From NCBI GenBank assembly GCA_027922465.2, contig BQMF02000277.1:186001-250000 (forward strand): a stretch of 64,000 bases of DNA, given 5' to 3'. Below, in pieces: positions 47,901-59,638 of the stretch. The notes beneath the pieces are model-generated. The model had not been told where the DNA came from and did not search any database. It was given only the letters and a program-made list of their open reading frames with translations. The number at the start of each line of letters is the position of its first letter. The first letter of the stretch is position 1. A program made the translations under genes and the position numbers. The DNA is from Turritopsis dohrnii. Taxonomy: Eukaryota; Cnidaria; Hydrozoa; Anthoathecata; Oceaniidae.

Positions 47901-48880
47901 CCTCTGCTACCTCTCCCTTGCAGGCTTTATCTGCTCGAATAACAGCTTCGTTCCGAGCACAAACTTTGCACCATACAAAGTTAACATAAGTAACACCATC
48001 TTTTACTTCTGTTTTGTACCCGATAACTTTGGATTTTTGCCAACTCAAAAATGTTTTTAACTTTACAGAGTTTCCTTTTCCGTTTCCTTTCGACATCGTG
48101 GCAAAATAAAAATTTTACATCAAACTTTAGCACAATTAGAATGAAATTGCAATAGAATGTCTTCATAAACAAAAAAAGAATCCGCTTGTAACTCGCAGAT
48201 GACAAAGTTATTACGTCATTGCTTTTAGACTCCCATACATTCTTTGAATGAAAGAGGAAGCAACATAGGAAAGAAAAAATAAAAAATATAGCTTTAAAAG
48301 GCTGCCTCTAATTAATCCTTTGTTTATCGTCGCCCGCGCGCATCTTAAAAATGATGCCAATAATCGCCACATTACATTTGATTATTAACATTTTAAACAA
48401 AAAATTAATTATTTATAACTTTTCTTCTTATTCTTCTTTTTCATTCTCTTCTTACCATTGTCCCAGTGCAATTTTAAATAATGTTTTTCATTGGCTACTT
48501 TCGCGACATGTTTTTGCAATGGAAGAAGAATTGAAAAGTTTTTAAGTACCTTTACAAAATGTTTATCACATAATCTGATCCTTTAACAGGTGTATTAAGC
48601 AAAAAGAAATAAAAAAGATATCTCTAACTCATTGAATTTTATTAATTGAATTAAAACAATATCTTTCGAAAATTTTTTTCTTTCTCCCCCGGTATAAAAA
48701 AAAATTGCGTTGCGTAACCAAGAAGAGAAGAGAAAAACAAACATTGGGATGCTTTTTATTTGAATCAAAAAATATAGAACCCAATGTAATTGACGAGAGC
48801 GATTAATTGATCGCCAACATCTTTTTACGAGCTCCCTACCAAGCGCGAGAGCGATCGATCGCGTCTTAATGAAAAGCCTG
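44901..48880 (-). mobile_element. Complete hAT element with 5-bp target-site duplication
   Basis: The left end CAGGCTTTTCA (44,901) and right end TGAAAAGCCTG (48,880) are inverted repeats. Both sides are flanked by TTCAC (44,896-44,900 and 48,881-48,885). AATCGCTCTCGT also recurs inverted near each end (about 44,980 and 48,795). A 5-bp duplication is shorter than the usual 8 bp of hAT but matches the hAT5-type group. The element encloses one transposase gene that reads through without defects, so it is a candidate autonomous copy. Confidence 0.88.
45504..48096 (-). CDS. hAT transposase, three exons
   Basis: Exons 48,096-47,771, 47,635-47,211 and 47,110-45,504 (minus) sum to 2,358 bp, exactly 785 codons and a stop. 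Both introns start GTAGGTT and the phases match. The N-terminus has a BED-like or related zinc finger (VWCKVCARNEA ... TRHFNGKAHKIA). The core has ATADGASVNFGRFRG and KIHCANHRIELAVKEA, seen in ZNF862-like hAT proteins. The C-terminus has the hAT dimerisation block (YPQLSILGQLLFATSGSNST, VERAFSILTQIITDRR). It ends with an acidic-serine tail including a run of nine serines. The protein would cut and paste the surrounding element, binding its inverted ends. No frameshift is seen, unlike the other elements here. Confidence 0.9.
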
Positions 48881-49111
48881 TTCACATAAGCCAAAGCTAC
48901 AGTGTCACAGCAAAAAAAGAAAACTCTTGTTAGAAATTACTCAAGAAAACATTTCACAGTATAAGTAAACTTTGACTTATAAGAAAACTACAGTTCCTGG
49001 AATAATGATCTTAACTTGCTACTTTTTGGTGCAAAGTAAGAATCAAAGCCTTTGTATGTTGGAATATTGTTTGTTTTAGCAAAGATATATTTCTTTACAT
49101 GGCATACTCAC

Positions 49112-49388
49112 ATCTTTTTGACTCCTTTTAAATGCTCTAAAAAACCTTTGAAGGTAAAGTTCACTTTGAGTGAACTGGCTGTTTCATTATCTTTGATTTC
49201 TGTAATGCCTTCGCATTTATTTGGGCATTGCAATATGGCACTACCATCACCATTAAACTGCAGGTAATCATCCAAGCAACAAAAACAATGATGACACACC
49301 AGCTCCCTTGGATCACATAGAACTTCACAGCAGATTGCACATTCTAGTGTTTTCAATAAATCTGCATTTTCAAACATATCATTTGAAA
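49112..49388 (-). CDS. RING-finger exon of a TRIM-like gene
   Basis: Starts after acceptor TTTTCTAG with an ATG at 49,377. It encodes LECAICCEVLCDPRELVCHH, then CFCCLDDYLQ and LQCPNKCEG, with donor AT|GTGAGT at 49,112 (phase 2). This is a RING-like C-x2-C ... C-x-H-x-F-C ... C-P-x-C pattern in which one of the usual cysteine pairs is not clear. On the same strand the decayed B-box exon lies 7.4 kb downstream with the hAT element between. However, that exon needs a different phase, so either an exon is missing or the two belong to different genes. Confidence 0.55.
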
Positions 49389-50112
49389 TCTAGAAAACAG
49401 ATGTATAATATAATACTCTTATAGTTGAAAATTGCAATCAACAAACTATAACAATACACAGTATAACTATAAACAAAGACAGATAGTCATAAATTATTTG
49501 CATTATCAGGGCTTCACAATTTTTATTTTTTTGGGCTCCAACAAACATTACGGTACAAATTGCACTCCTTGCATGTTCCTATGTATGTATGTTCCTTATA
49601 AAACTACAAGAGGCACAACACGCATGAGGCATAAATGCAAAATTATATTTATCTGTGTTCACTGTAGGCAATTTATTTGTTATGAATGAGCTTTAAAGAA
49701 GTTACAAACCTCCTCTACCACCCAGTTCTATTTCACCACCAACCAATATGTGTTTGTCAAGAGACCCAGCTAATCTTAACTTGCTTACTCATGCAAGAAT
49801 GTAGCTGGGTCTACTGGCCATAGGTATAGCTGCTCCAAAAATAATGAATGGTCAAATCTTTTTGAGATGAAAAAGTCCCCTTTATAATTTCGCTGAAGTT
49901 GAAATGGCAGTCAAGAAAAAATCAATAATTTTTTTTCTTTTGTCATGGACAATCAATTTCCTCACACACTTCCTTGAAAGACAGAATATGCAAATTGTGT
50001 CACAAAATAAACTTCACAATAAAACTCAAATCATGTGCCACATTAGAAAAACCTACATGCTACCATTTCTTACAAACTTCACATTCAATCATGTTGATAT
50101 TTTACTTCTACT
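49389..50112. other. No gene seen
   Basis: AT-rich. The open frames here (49,432-49,689, 49,904-50,224) have no recognised motif. Confidence 0.4.
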
Positions 50113-51420
50113 GGGTGAGTACCGGTGTTTCACAAGAAATATCTTTAGACTAGTAACCCAGGTAAAAATTTTTACCAAGTCTAACTTCGAAAACGATTTG
50201 TCAAATATCGCGTTCTCCCCGTGACGAAAATTTTAATTACGGATTCGTGACTTAAAAGTGTACCTATGTTGTAGAGCTCAAAAAACTGAGCAAAAAAATG
50301 TATGGGATCGTTCCGCTACGATCAACCGTTGCAGAGATATTGTCGTTCAAAGATTTTAATGACGTCATATCCGCAGTACCAAATAAAATTTTGACCCAAA
50401 TTTTGCATCACCCCCTCACTCGTATCGTGGACCCAAAAAAACGTCAGTTATCCCTATCGGTTCTTGAGATATTTCCCCAAAAACGTCATGTTCGATTGGG
50501 GATGCAATGCAATGATTCCCCGTGATCATAAAAAAAACTGATGTCAAATGCCACGTGCTTTTGGAATGATCGTGAAAAAAGTGTCTCTCTCCTCTACGTG
50601 GTTTTACGCGCACATAAGAGGACGATGACCGTAAATTAAAACTAAAATTTTTCAAACTCTCAAAAATAAAAGTGGTATGCACAACGCAGATTATTATAAT
50701 AAGATTGAATAATTATGAAAGATAGCTTTTTTTTCTGATAAGAGGAATCCTTTAAGTATATTTTGGTGTATCATTCTTCTTGTTTGGTTGAGTAGAAAAA
50801 AGTTATGGACAAAAAACTGGAAGCGGTTCTTGTAAAACCTTTGAAAAATGGACAAAAATTCTCCTGGTGGAGCCTACATCAGTGAATTATACACTCCCAG
50901 TTCCCTCCGTCCTCACTAAAATAAATTCAAAAAAAAAATCAACTTTACACCACATGATCTCTATACATCTCACTCAAAAAATGATAATGATTCTTTAGAT
51001 TTTGTACAGTTTTTGTATTATGTATAAAATATCAACTGATGGGTGATTTTCAGTCAGGTTGAGAAATTAAACCTATTGAACAGCTCTCAAAAAAAAAAAA
51101 AAAAAAAAAATTTCACATCTAAGGATTTATTTATCACTCTTCGTCAACAACAATACAAGCCGCATCAGCACTTGCAAATGTTTTGCGCTTCGTACTGTTG
51201 CTTTACTTTGAGAAACGATCTTATGTCGGCAACGGAGTTTTTCTTTATTGTTTTTTGCTTTTTCCTTCATGGGCAATAGACCTAGACTGAGTAATATATA
51301 CTCAGTTGCATGCGTTACATTGACCTAAATAGGTACTAAGCAAAAATTTCTTTCGCAAAATATGGCATTTTTGGGTCATTTATCCGCAAAAATTTCTACT
51401 GCAAACAATTTCTTCCCTTA
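50113..51420. repeat. Dispersed repeat, second copy, with Helitron-like insert
   Basis: 50,113-50,151 and 50,703-51,420 match bases 1-1,030. The intervening 50,258-50,640 is copy 3 of the Helitron-like repeat (GTTATCCCTATCGGTT, AAACGTCATGTTCGATTGGG). A poly-A run of about 22 bases lies at 51,089. The first copy lacks the insert, which supports an insertion here. Confidence 0.7.
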
Positions 51421-51857
51421 AGGTATTGTGGGGTCAAGGGTCATGGATGACACCACAAGCGTTTGTAACATGTTGAAATTTAAATGAACTGAATAACTGA
51501 AATTTAAATAAATAAACTGAAAAATTTGACAAAGCTTAAACTAAAATATAAGTATATAAAGAGTGAACAAAGCAAAGTGAAAGGAAGATAAACATAAACA
51601 TAAAGAAAACATACCAGCTTGCCTGAGTATGAAAAGAAAAAGGTGATGACCACTCTTTTGAATTGATGATAGAAAAGTGAAAGTGCATTATAATTTATAG
51701 TGAGAAATCAGAAAACTGCATATATAAAATACAGACCTAGAAAATACTGACCAAAATTGATACATTAATAAAATAAAATACTGACCTAGATAATGATATA
51801 TACTACAGAACAAAATGACACAGAAATTGGCATAAAAACCAAAACAAATAAAAAACA
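51421..51857. other. Unassigned AT-rich stretch
   Basis: Low-complexity AAATAAA/CTGA-rich sequence, no gene or repeat end recognised. Confidence 0.4.
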
Positions 51858-52657
51858 CTAGCCGCCAAGGCGGCGTCGCTCGCCGCCCATGTCCACCTGC
51901 TCTGTATCACTGTATCAATAAACGTCAAATTTCCTTATAAACGGCTCGTACAACTTGTGTTCAACCAGAAGCAGATTTGAAGTCACAACTTCTGGTAAAA
52001 CTAATCTTTTATCAGTTTAACAATACACTCAAAACGTAGAGAGAGAAAACTTCAACTTTCTATTAGCTTATGTTTTAAAAAAGTTACGCGCTCTAACATG
52101 GGTGCTATCAAACGTAAGGGGGAAATGGTTTCTCTTCTTAAAAAGATCACACGGGAGGAGAGAAAAAAAGGCACGTGCTAAATGAATAAAGTGAATAAAA
52201 AAAACGTTCGATCTGAAGCGCATAACAATTAAAAAAGGAAATTAAATTATTTTTGATTGCTCGAAAAAAAAGTTTACCCGTCTCAGACAGTCAGGCAAGG
52301 ATACGTTAGGATACACTGGCAAACATGCTGCCACGTTCTGCCACTGCTGCTTTTTGTCCAAACTGTTTAATCAGTTAGTTTCTTTGTATTTAGTTGATGT
52401 ATTGTTTTCAAAGCCAACGTAGTCAGTGTAGTGCTTGGAATATAAAACTAACAATAATAATAAAAACAAAACGTTATTCCTATTAGTTCAGCAGCCAAAA
52501 AAAGTCATGTTCGATTGGGGTTGCAATGTATTTGCTTCGAACTCACGTCGGACACAAAAAAAGAAATAATTTCGGTCACAACTCAATCTACCATTTTGCG
52601 TGACTTACAAACAAACAAACAGACAGACAGACAGAGAATCGGCTATTAATATATAGA
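51858..52657 (-). mobile_element. Non-autonomous Helitron (about 800 bp)
   Basis: On the minus strand it begins TCTATATATTAATAGCC (52,657) and ends with a GC-rich hairpin GCCGCCTTGGCGGC followed by CTAG (51,861-51,858) and then T. These are Helitron hallmarks: 5' TC, 3' hairpin plus CTRR, and a T after the end. The interior is the same as the units at 60,975-63,420 (TTTGTAAGTCACGCAAAATG, TGGCAGAACGTGGCAGCATG, TTAGAGCGCGTAACTTTT). There is no Rep/helicase frame. The base before the 5' TC is T rather than the expected A. Confidence 0.8.
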
Positions 52658-53107
52658 AGAGGCCCATAGGCCTTAAGGTCAGCGCGAACTGTATGTTCAG
52701 ATGTCTAAAGATCATGATCACTTTGGAAAAGAAAAATGACTAGCTAGAATACAGTTTAATTAGTATCTGATAAGCCCGTATTTGGTTGGTGAACATGCGA
52801 ATCGTAAATGCAAATCCATTCGCTCAAAGCAAAGACATATTATAAATCTCTCGTGATAAAAAGGGCCCCTGTAATATTTTCACAAAGCAGTAAATCGTCG
52901 AATGAATAATAACCGAAGAAGCCTGGCATATTGCATTCAGATTACTACCTCCGAGATCGAGACAAAAAAACGAAAATTTCTATGGGCCGAATAACTTCAA
53001 CATGCGCATCTTTTTTCAAATAGATTCATTGAACGGAAGTTTCCTTGAATAAATATCAAGGTAAATGTTATAAAACAAAACCTTGCGTTTCCACGGCAAT
53101 CAACTAA
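52658..53107. other. Repeat block and AT-rich sequence
   Basis: 52,664-52,790 matches 34,428-34,560. The rest is unassigned. Confidence 0.4.
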
Positions 53108-53173
53108 GGGGCTGATTACATGATCCCGGTTAGCCGGGATGAAATTTCATCCCGCCTTGCCGAGATCAGCCCC
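53108..53173. mobile_element. 66-bp MITE with TAA target site
   Basis: GGGGCTGATTACATGATCCC at the left and GAGATCAGCCCC at the right, flanked by TAA on both sides, with internal hairpin CATCCCGG-type repeats. The same terminal pattern (GGGGCTNATTAYATG) bounds the larger MITE at 58,295. Confidence 0.75.
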
Positions 53174-55511
53174 TAAATCCTTTTCCTTATTAGTCAGGGG
53201 ATTTTCTGTGACACCATATAAACAATATACAGTAATACGATACGCATCAACAGAAATCATATGGGCATTACAACAGGCCACAACTTTCATACTTTAATCG
53301 ATTTTATTTAAGCTTCAAATTTGAGTTTTACAAGTTGGACTTTCAAGCTTTACAATCTTACAGGCTCACGTGTTTGGTTTAACACGCAAGTGAACATTTT
53401 TGTACCAAGTAAGTGGTCCACAGATGAGGTCAAATGAAGATCTACTGCCAGGCAGTTGCTGATTACTAAAAATAAAAGTGTAAAAAGTCATGTATAATTG
53501 CACAATGCACCAATTAATTCTAACTAATCCCATTTAACAAAATTCAGACCTTATAGAAAATAGAATTACAACATCATAATTTTGAAGTTTTGAATTATAC
53601 CTGAAGGGAAAATAGTTACTGAATTTCTCTTTTTCATGGTGGCAATAAAACCAAATTTATCACTCCCATAAAGGTAAAATTCAGTTCAAGGAAACTCATA
53701 TAAGTTTTTCTTTTTCTCCGGTTAAAAAATAAATCTGAAATAATTTGTATGTATTTTGTCTGATTTTCAAATATTTTTCATAATGACACAAAAATATAAA
53801 AAGTGACAACGACTAAATATGTGGTTTGGGCATATGCCAATTTAAAGGAAGGTTTGTTATAGGTTGGATTAACCCTGATTTAAATAGGCAAGTAAAATAC
53901 GTTACCTTATTCGAATTGTTTGCGGAAGAACTAATTAGGAGACAAAATTTTGTAAATTGAACCTCAAGAAAATCATGATTTGCAGAATTAATTTTTGTGA
54001 ATTTGCCAAAAATGTCAGAATTTGTGGGACAAACTTGTGCGACTTAAAAATTTAAAAAAGTTTTTTTCATCCTTTACTCATCATCATTTTCATTATGTAG
54101 AATATCAAAAACATTTCTATCTATATATAGAATCTGAAGAATCTCCTTCATTTTACCTGTACAAGATATAAAAAAAAGTTCTGAATGTATAAAAGTGATA
54201 ATAATGATGTAATCAGGGTCTAATCAAGGTCAATATTTGATACGTTGATCGGACGCTGCCCTCAGCATTTTTGTTTTTTTAAAAATTTATTTCACTTTAT
54301 AAAGTTCATAAATCACTCTTGTATAAGGGGGTCACAGGTTTAACCCACCGAAATAAAGCTCAGGTTGCCCTTTTCCTAAAAAGTGCCCTTTGTTCATAAT
54401 GTGCCCTTTTCCCTTCCGCCGGACGCTGCTCTGCCTTTTTAATTAGACCCTGGTAAATAGAGATAGATTGAAAAGTAAAAAATTGTCTTCTTGTTCCATG
54501 GTTCATTATTTTCATATATTTCATCATTTTGTAGTCTGCAGTACAATCCACTTCCCCTTTACGTGTTCAATTTGTAAAAACATTTGCTTAAGAATGAGAA
54601 AAAGCTTATACAAGGAAATACTTTGCAAAATTGCAAATATAAACAGTAATTAATAGTGCTGCAAGAAATTCTCCAGCATTAATAAGTAGGTATAAGGTAG
54701 TATATTGTATAATTGTTTTTGTTTTTATGTTTAACTGCTGGCATATTTAACCTTACATATAATTTGAAATGTTTAGGCTATTATTACTAATTAACTTCTT
54801 GTTTTTATATATACTTATGATTCAGCTTGTAATTTAATTTTACTAATAATTAATTTACTTTTACTAATAATGATGACAACAGAAATGTCGAAACTTGCTA
54901 AAAAGGTCTTTTGGTAAATTTTTGTTCATTTAAAATTTCAACCTACAAAATTGTTTAACAGTACCAGAACATAATGAAATAGAACATAGTCACAAGAAAA
55001 AGAATAGTCTGGAAATAGGGTCAATGCGGGCCGCATATTCTTAATATGTCAAGTTCTGCGAAAACTAGAGCCCATGCTTTTTATGGTGCATGGAAATTAA
55101 ACATCAGGCGGGAAAGTTTAAGTTTTCTTAAGTAAACTCAGCATGCCTGGAGCAAATTGCTCAATATTTGGTTGTTCTAGCTCAAGGTCTCCGCAAGGGA
55201 TCGCTATATTTCGTGTTTCTCGTGGAGACGAAGACTATAGCATTAATTTAGGAACTAAATAGATAGATATCGTTCGCACCCCTCCCTTCCCTTAACTTAA
55301 TATTTTTTTTACTAGTTGGCTCTTCATCACGGAGATTAAAATAACCCTAGTCCTTTTTTTTGAAAAACGAATCGATATATTATGCAACAACTATGCAATA
55401 CAATGAACAGTAATATTAAAAATCGAAAAATCACAAACACTTTCTCTATGCGGTTTGTGGGAAATACTCTTACAAATTAACGCTTCATCCGACAATTTAA
55501 GTCATAACCGT
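53174..55511. other. Intergenic, one MITE, no gene seen
   Basis: AT-rich except for the MITE at 54,214-54,452. Open frames at 54,360-54,551 and 54,468-54,653 fall within or beside it and are not genes. Confidence 0.45.
54214..54452. mobile_element. Small hAT-like MITE
   Basis: The ends CAGGGTCTAAT and ATTAGACCCTG are inverted repeats. The flanks GTAAT (left) and GTAAA (right) could be a decayed 5-bp duplication. CGGACGCTGC appears twice in direct orientation (about 54,250 and 54,420). No coding sequence. Confidence 0.55.
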
Positions 55512-58500
55512 TCATTTTATTTGAGCCGTATTATAGCCAATGTCGATTCTATCAGCAATCGTTACGTCATCGTTCGTTTTCCTTCTGTGGTTTCTAGAAC
55601 CCCTAACACACAATAACATGGAACGTAGTAATGAAAATGATAAGATGGTTCTTATCCAGTTCATAACAACACTCGGTTGCTGGTCATTTTTGTTTGAGAT
55701 TCTAGAGGCAAGGGTTGATAGAAACCGATCAGTTTCATGTGCACATCCTCCTAAACAAGAAAACACAAGTGGAGTGAACGATCCCTGTTCGATTTCTACT
55801 ACCCTCTGACCATACTGACGCTTTTTCTCCCTCTCGTTTGAGCTAAACGCCTTAGATTTTGGTGTTGGTAACTTTGAGCAAGCGGGTTAAAAATCCTAAC
55901 GTCGAAGAATGCTCTCTGACCCCTCTGCCAGAATCCACGAATGCTCAAATCCAATCGGGCGTCGTCTCCCATGATTGCAGATCGGTGAAGATGTTCACCT
56001 GTCACGGGCTGGAGGTGAGGTTCTGCTTCGACGTCGTTTGAGATTTCTTTACTGACCTTGACAAGGACATCTCTTACCTCATCGTGCCTATGGTGTATGT
56101 AACCGCCTTTGACACACGAAAGTGCGTGGGTGATGTCAAACCTTTTCCCGCAAGGACAAAACGTTGGGATATATTTCAGGTCTAGTCCATATCTCAGTCG
56201 TATTCCGTCGAAGAACTCTCTCTTATTGAGGTTGAAACCTTCGGATTTCAATGGCAAGGTGGATAACCAGCTCGAACTTCCTTTCATCTGAGCTAAATCG
56301 TTCAGACGTATCTCCTTCGGTGTCATAGACGCGCGAAGATTTTCCAGCGTTTCCTTTTGTTTGACTTCACGCTGCTTCGTGATCTCCCCTCTGATCTTTC
56401 TTTGTGTGTCCATATCAAATTTCAGTTCCTGAACTTGGGACCTTATGTTCGTACGCAGCTGCTCCGTCATGCGCTTCGAATTATTGTATTCTTCTTCACA
56501 ATACTCGGAGTAAATCGGAATCCCTAGACCACCGAGTCTAATTGGGAGACTGACGAGCTTCCTTTGTGCTTTACTAAACTGATGACCTTCGGAAATCGCG
56601 GGTAAGAATTTAGTATCAATGGCATCGTCGATCGGTCTTATTCGAGCTTTCAAGTTAGGTATCACACGCATGAAATAGTTCATTTTGCTTTTAAAACCTG
56701 TTATGAAGGCTGTAAAGGCAGATTGCGGTTCAGTTTTCGCAACGTCCGACAATAATTCTATCTGCTCAACAAATTTCTTGACTTCACTTTCAATGTGCGC
56801 GTCTGTACCAGTGCTGTTGCCAATAAACGATCCTAGGTACTTTTGACCTATCGTGGTGATGTTGATTCCTGTGTCTTTGAACACTGCTTCGGCCTGCTCA
56901 AGTAAGTGGTCTTTTACTACTAGCCACGATTTGGAGGGTTTAGGATAGTAGCCATATGACGGTCCTTGGCCATCAACTCGCTGCCACCACGATCTCAGTC
57001 CAGCTATCTTTCCCCCTCCGCATAGGTCATCAGCATATGCAACATGTTTCACATTTATTTTGCTACCGTCACTCTTATGTTTAATCTCAATGAGAAGGGG
57101 AACGATGCCAATTGCGTATGCCGGCATTGCCAGCGAGTCCCCTTGGGTAGTCCCTTCAGCTGACATAATCGGCTCATGGCCCAAAATAAACAAACTGGAT
57201 GACTGTCCATTGGAATTTCGCAGATATGTTGACATGGCGGGGCACACGTATTGAACGTTATGAAGCAGAACTTGTCTATTTAGGGCGTTGAAGGCGTTAG
57301 TTGCGTCTATCATTAGTATGGCATGGTGTCTTCAAGGTCGAAGATTTCTGACATTGCATGTGCTGCAGCTTCACATCCTGCAGGTAGTCCGGCACATACC
57401 TGCATAGACCCGGCGCTATTCAGAATTTCAGGCCTAATTATTGAAATAACTGCTTTTCCTACTATTCTTCTTAACGTCTCCCCGATGCCGATCGGGCGGA
57501 CTCCCGGACTTTTATCCAGGCCTATTAATAGGCAGTTAATGTAGGCTTCGATGGATTTCTGTCCCTCTGTAGATAGATCTGTGGTGCTTACTACCCTTGC
57601 GAATTTTGCGATCGTTTTTCGCAACTCTACCCCTTCCTTTCCGTAACTCTTTGACAGTAGTATCCTTCGCCATCCTTCGGCATCCAGGCCAGACGGCCCA
57701 ACTGAACCTCGCGTAGCTAAAGTAGCTTTCTCGATTGTCGTTTCGTCGAGATTTTCGAACATGGCCGGGTCAACACGGGGTGTTTCGCCAGTAATCAGGG
57801 CAGATTCCACAGCTTCTTTGGACTCGGGGTGTTTGTCTTTAAGGTCAGCTATGACATCATCTGTAGGTTTTAGTACGCTTCCAACCTGTTTATCTTCCAG
57901 CGCTTGCATTGCTGAGTGTACCTTTCCATTTTTCATGAGGTCAGCAAAGAATTTCGAAAAATATTCAGGGTCTTGACGATCAGTTTTAAATACGGGTAAC
58001 TTTGATTGGATTGTTCTACCTTCCTGAACAAGTTTGTCAAAGTCTCCTGACTCCCATAGTTGCATTCGTCTTTCAAGACACTGGCTGTGGATTTTTCCAT
58101 TGGATTTGTACGAGGGCTTTTGGAGAAGTAATGCGGGCATAATCATGAGAAATTTTAGGGTGATGGCATTCATCGGCTCGATTTGCTCATTCCAGATATT
58201 GATTAGCCTGGTCATTTCCTGGATAAACTTTTTTCCGTTTCCTCCCGAAGGTAAAAGAAATACGTTTCTCCTCCAGTCAGCTATTTCTGTGTAAGGGGCT
58301 AATTATATGGAAACGAGCCAGCCCGGCAAGTGGGCTGGCCCGGTTGCCGGGCTGACTTAATTTGTGCGATTATATGGAAAATTTCAATTTTTTCTGGAAG
58401 CGGGCCAACTCAGTATATATCGCGCGGGGAATTCTTAAAGTTATTGAAATTTCAAGATGGCTGATTATTTATTCAAAACGAAAGTGCCACAAAAAAATAT

Positions 58501-59375
58501 TCGTTTATTTTCGTTGTTTACTATGCTCACTCTACAGCTAAATGGACTGTTATTTTGTTATACGTTATACCATAAACACTTAAACGAGAAAATGTTACTA
58601 TATTATGGAAATAAACGTTCCCTGAAAAATTTGAAAGTTATGCAAACAAGGCAAATGAATAAGAAAAAAAGTTCAACTGAGCATGCGCATAACCTTTACT
58701 TCTATCCCGTGAATCGGGCTGGCCCGTTAAAAAGCGATTACATGGCAAAAATAGTAAGCGAGTCAGCCCGCTTAGCGAGCCAGCCCGCCTAGCTTCAAAC
58801 GGGCCAGCTCAGCAAGCGGGCTGGCTCGTTTCCATATAATCACTAAAATAAAATTAATTGATTTTATCAAGGAAGGTGGGCTGGCTCGTTTACCGAGCTA
58901 TCCCGCTTGCCGGGCAGGCCCGCCTCATATAAGCAGCCCCTAAATCAATGTCATGGTTTCCCCATAGTTTAGGATTCATTCCAGATTGTGATGGCTGCAA
59001 TGGAATGGCCTCTTCATCAGCCTGCCGTTCCACGTTTCCTAAATTCCCACTAACCTGGCACTTCTTTTGGTTCTTGAGCCCAGCAGAGCTTTTTGTGACT
59101 CGTCCACATGTAGAACATATGTACGTTGCTTTTTTATTATTGCCACCACCAGCCACAGTTTGTTGTGGTAAAGTACAAGGACGGTCTTGCTGTAAAAGCA
59201 CAACGACTTTGTCTTCATCTTCTTCTCGTATTATTGGCATATCGTATGCAGGATCTATCCGAGAGAAGGATGATTCGGGTGGTAAAGTTCTTCTTTCTCC
59301 GCTTTTGTTTACATTTCTGGGTTTGTCTCCTGCTTGTCCTTCAACAGGGACGTCAATGATATTGTTGTTTGCCAT
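55512..59375 (-). pseudogene. LINE with C-terminal restriction-like nuclease, frameshifted and split by a MITE
   Basis: Read on the minus strand. An N-terminal frame (59,375-58,944) has a C2H2-type finger (YICSTCGRVTKSSAGLK) missing one histidine. The region to 57,313 includes RGSVGPSGLDAEGWRRILLS and GVRPIGIGETLRRI, RT entry motifs. The next frame begins LMIDATNAFNALNR near 57,310, then EGTTQGDSLAMPAYA and catalytic YADDLCGGGK near 57,030. A zinc-binding FCPCGKRFDITHALSC and RHDEVRD follow near 56,150. A PD-(D/E)xK-like nuclease (DARLDLSIRGFW, AFFDVRIFNP near 55,900) is next. After a shift near 55,850 comes VEIEQGSFTPLVFSCLGG, ending at 55,512. This layout fits LINEs that use a restriction-like nuclease (R2-like side of the tree), and the exact clade is uncertain. 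Shifts near 57,313 and 55,850 and the MITE make it dead. Confidence 0.8.
58295..58940. mobile_element. 646-bp MITE inserted in the LINE
   Basis: The left end GGGGCTAATTATATGGAAAC and right end ATATAAGCAGCCCC are inverted, flanked by TAA on both sides (58,292-58,294 and 58,941-58,943). The inner sequence repeats GAGCCAGCCCG/CGGGCTGGCTC many times in both orientations. The 111-codon frame inside (58,457-58,792) has no known domain. It interrupts the LINE coding region, so it is the younger insertion. Confidence 0.85.
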
Positions 59376-59603
59376 GCGGGTATGATCGTCTCTAATGAAG
59401 TGTTCTTACAAGACAAAGTAGTAAAGTGTTTATTACTCGGTGAACATCTGCATCTTTATGCTTTCATCAATGTAATTACTTTATTTTCTTTATGCAAGAC
59501 TCACGCTTCCCACAAGTTGACTTTTAATACTCGCATTAACCCAAGCAATGCTTTGAGTTAAACGCTGGCTTTAATTCCCTAATTATTCTTTTGTTCGTTT
59601 TGG

Positions 59604-59638
59604 CCTAGTCCTAGTCCTAGCCCTAACCCTGACCCTAA
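59604..59638. repeat. Short degenerate telomere-like repeat
   Basis: A run of CCTAGT, CCTAGT, CCTAGC, CCTAAC, CCTGAC, CCTAAA units, a degenerate form of the animal telomere repeat CCCTAA. It lies about 230 bp outside the 5' end of the LINE frame. It could be chance, a microsatellite in the LINE leader, or a true interstitial telomere scrap. Confidence 0.45.
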
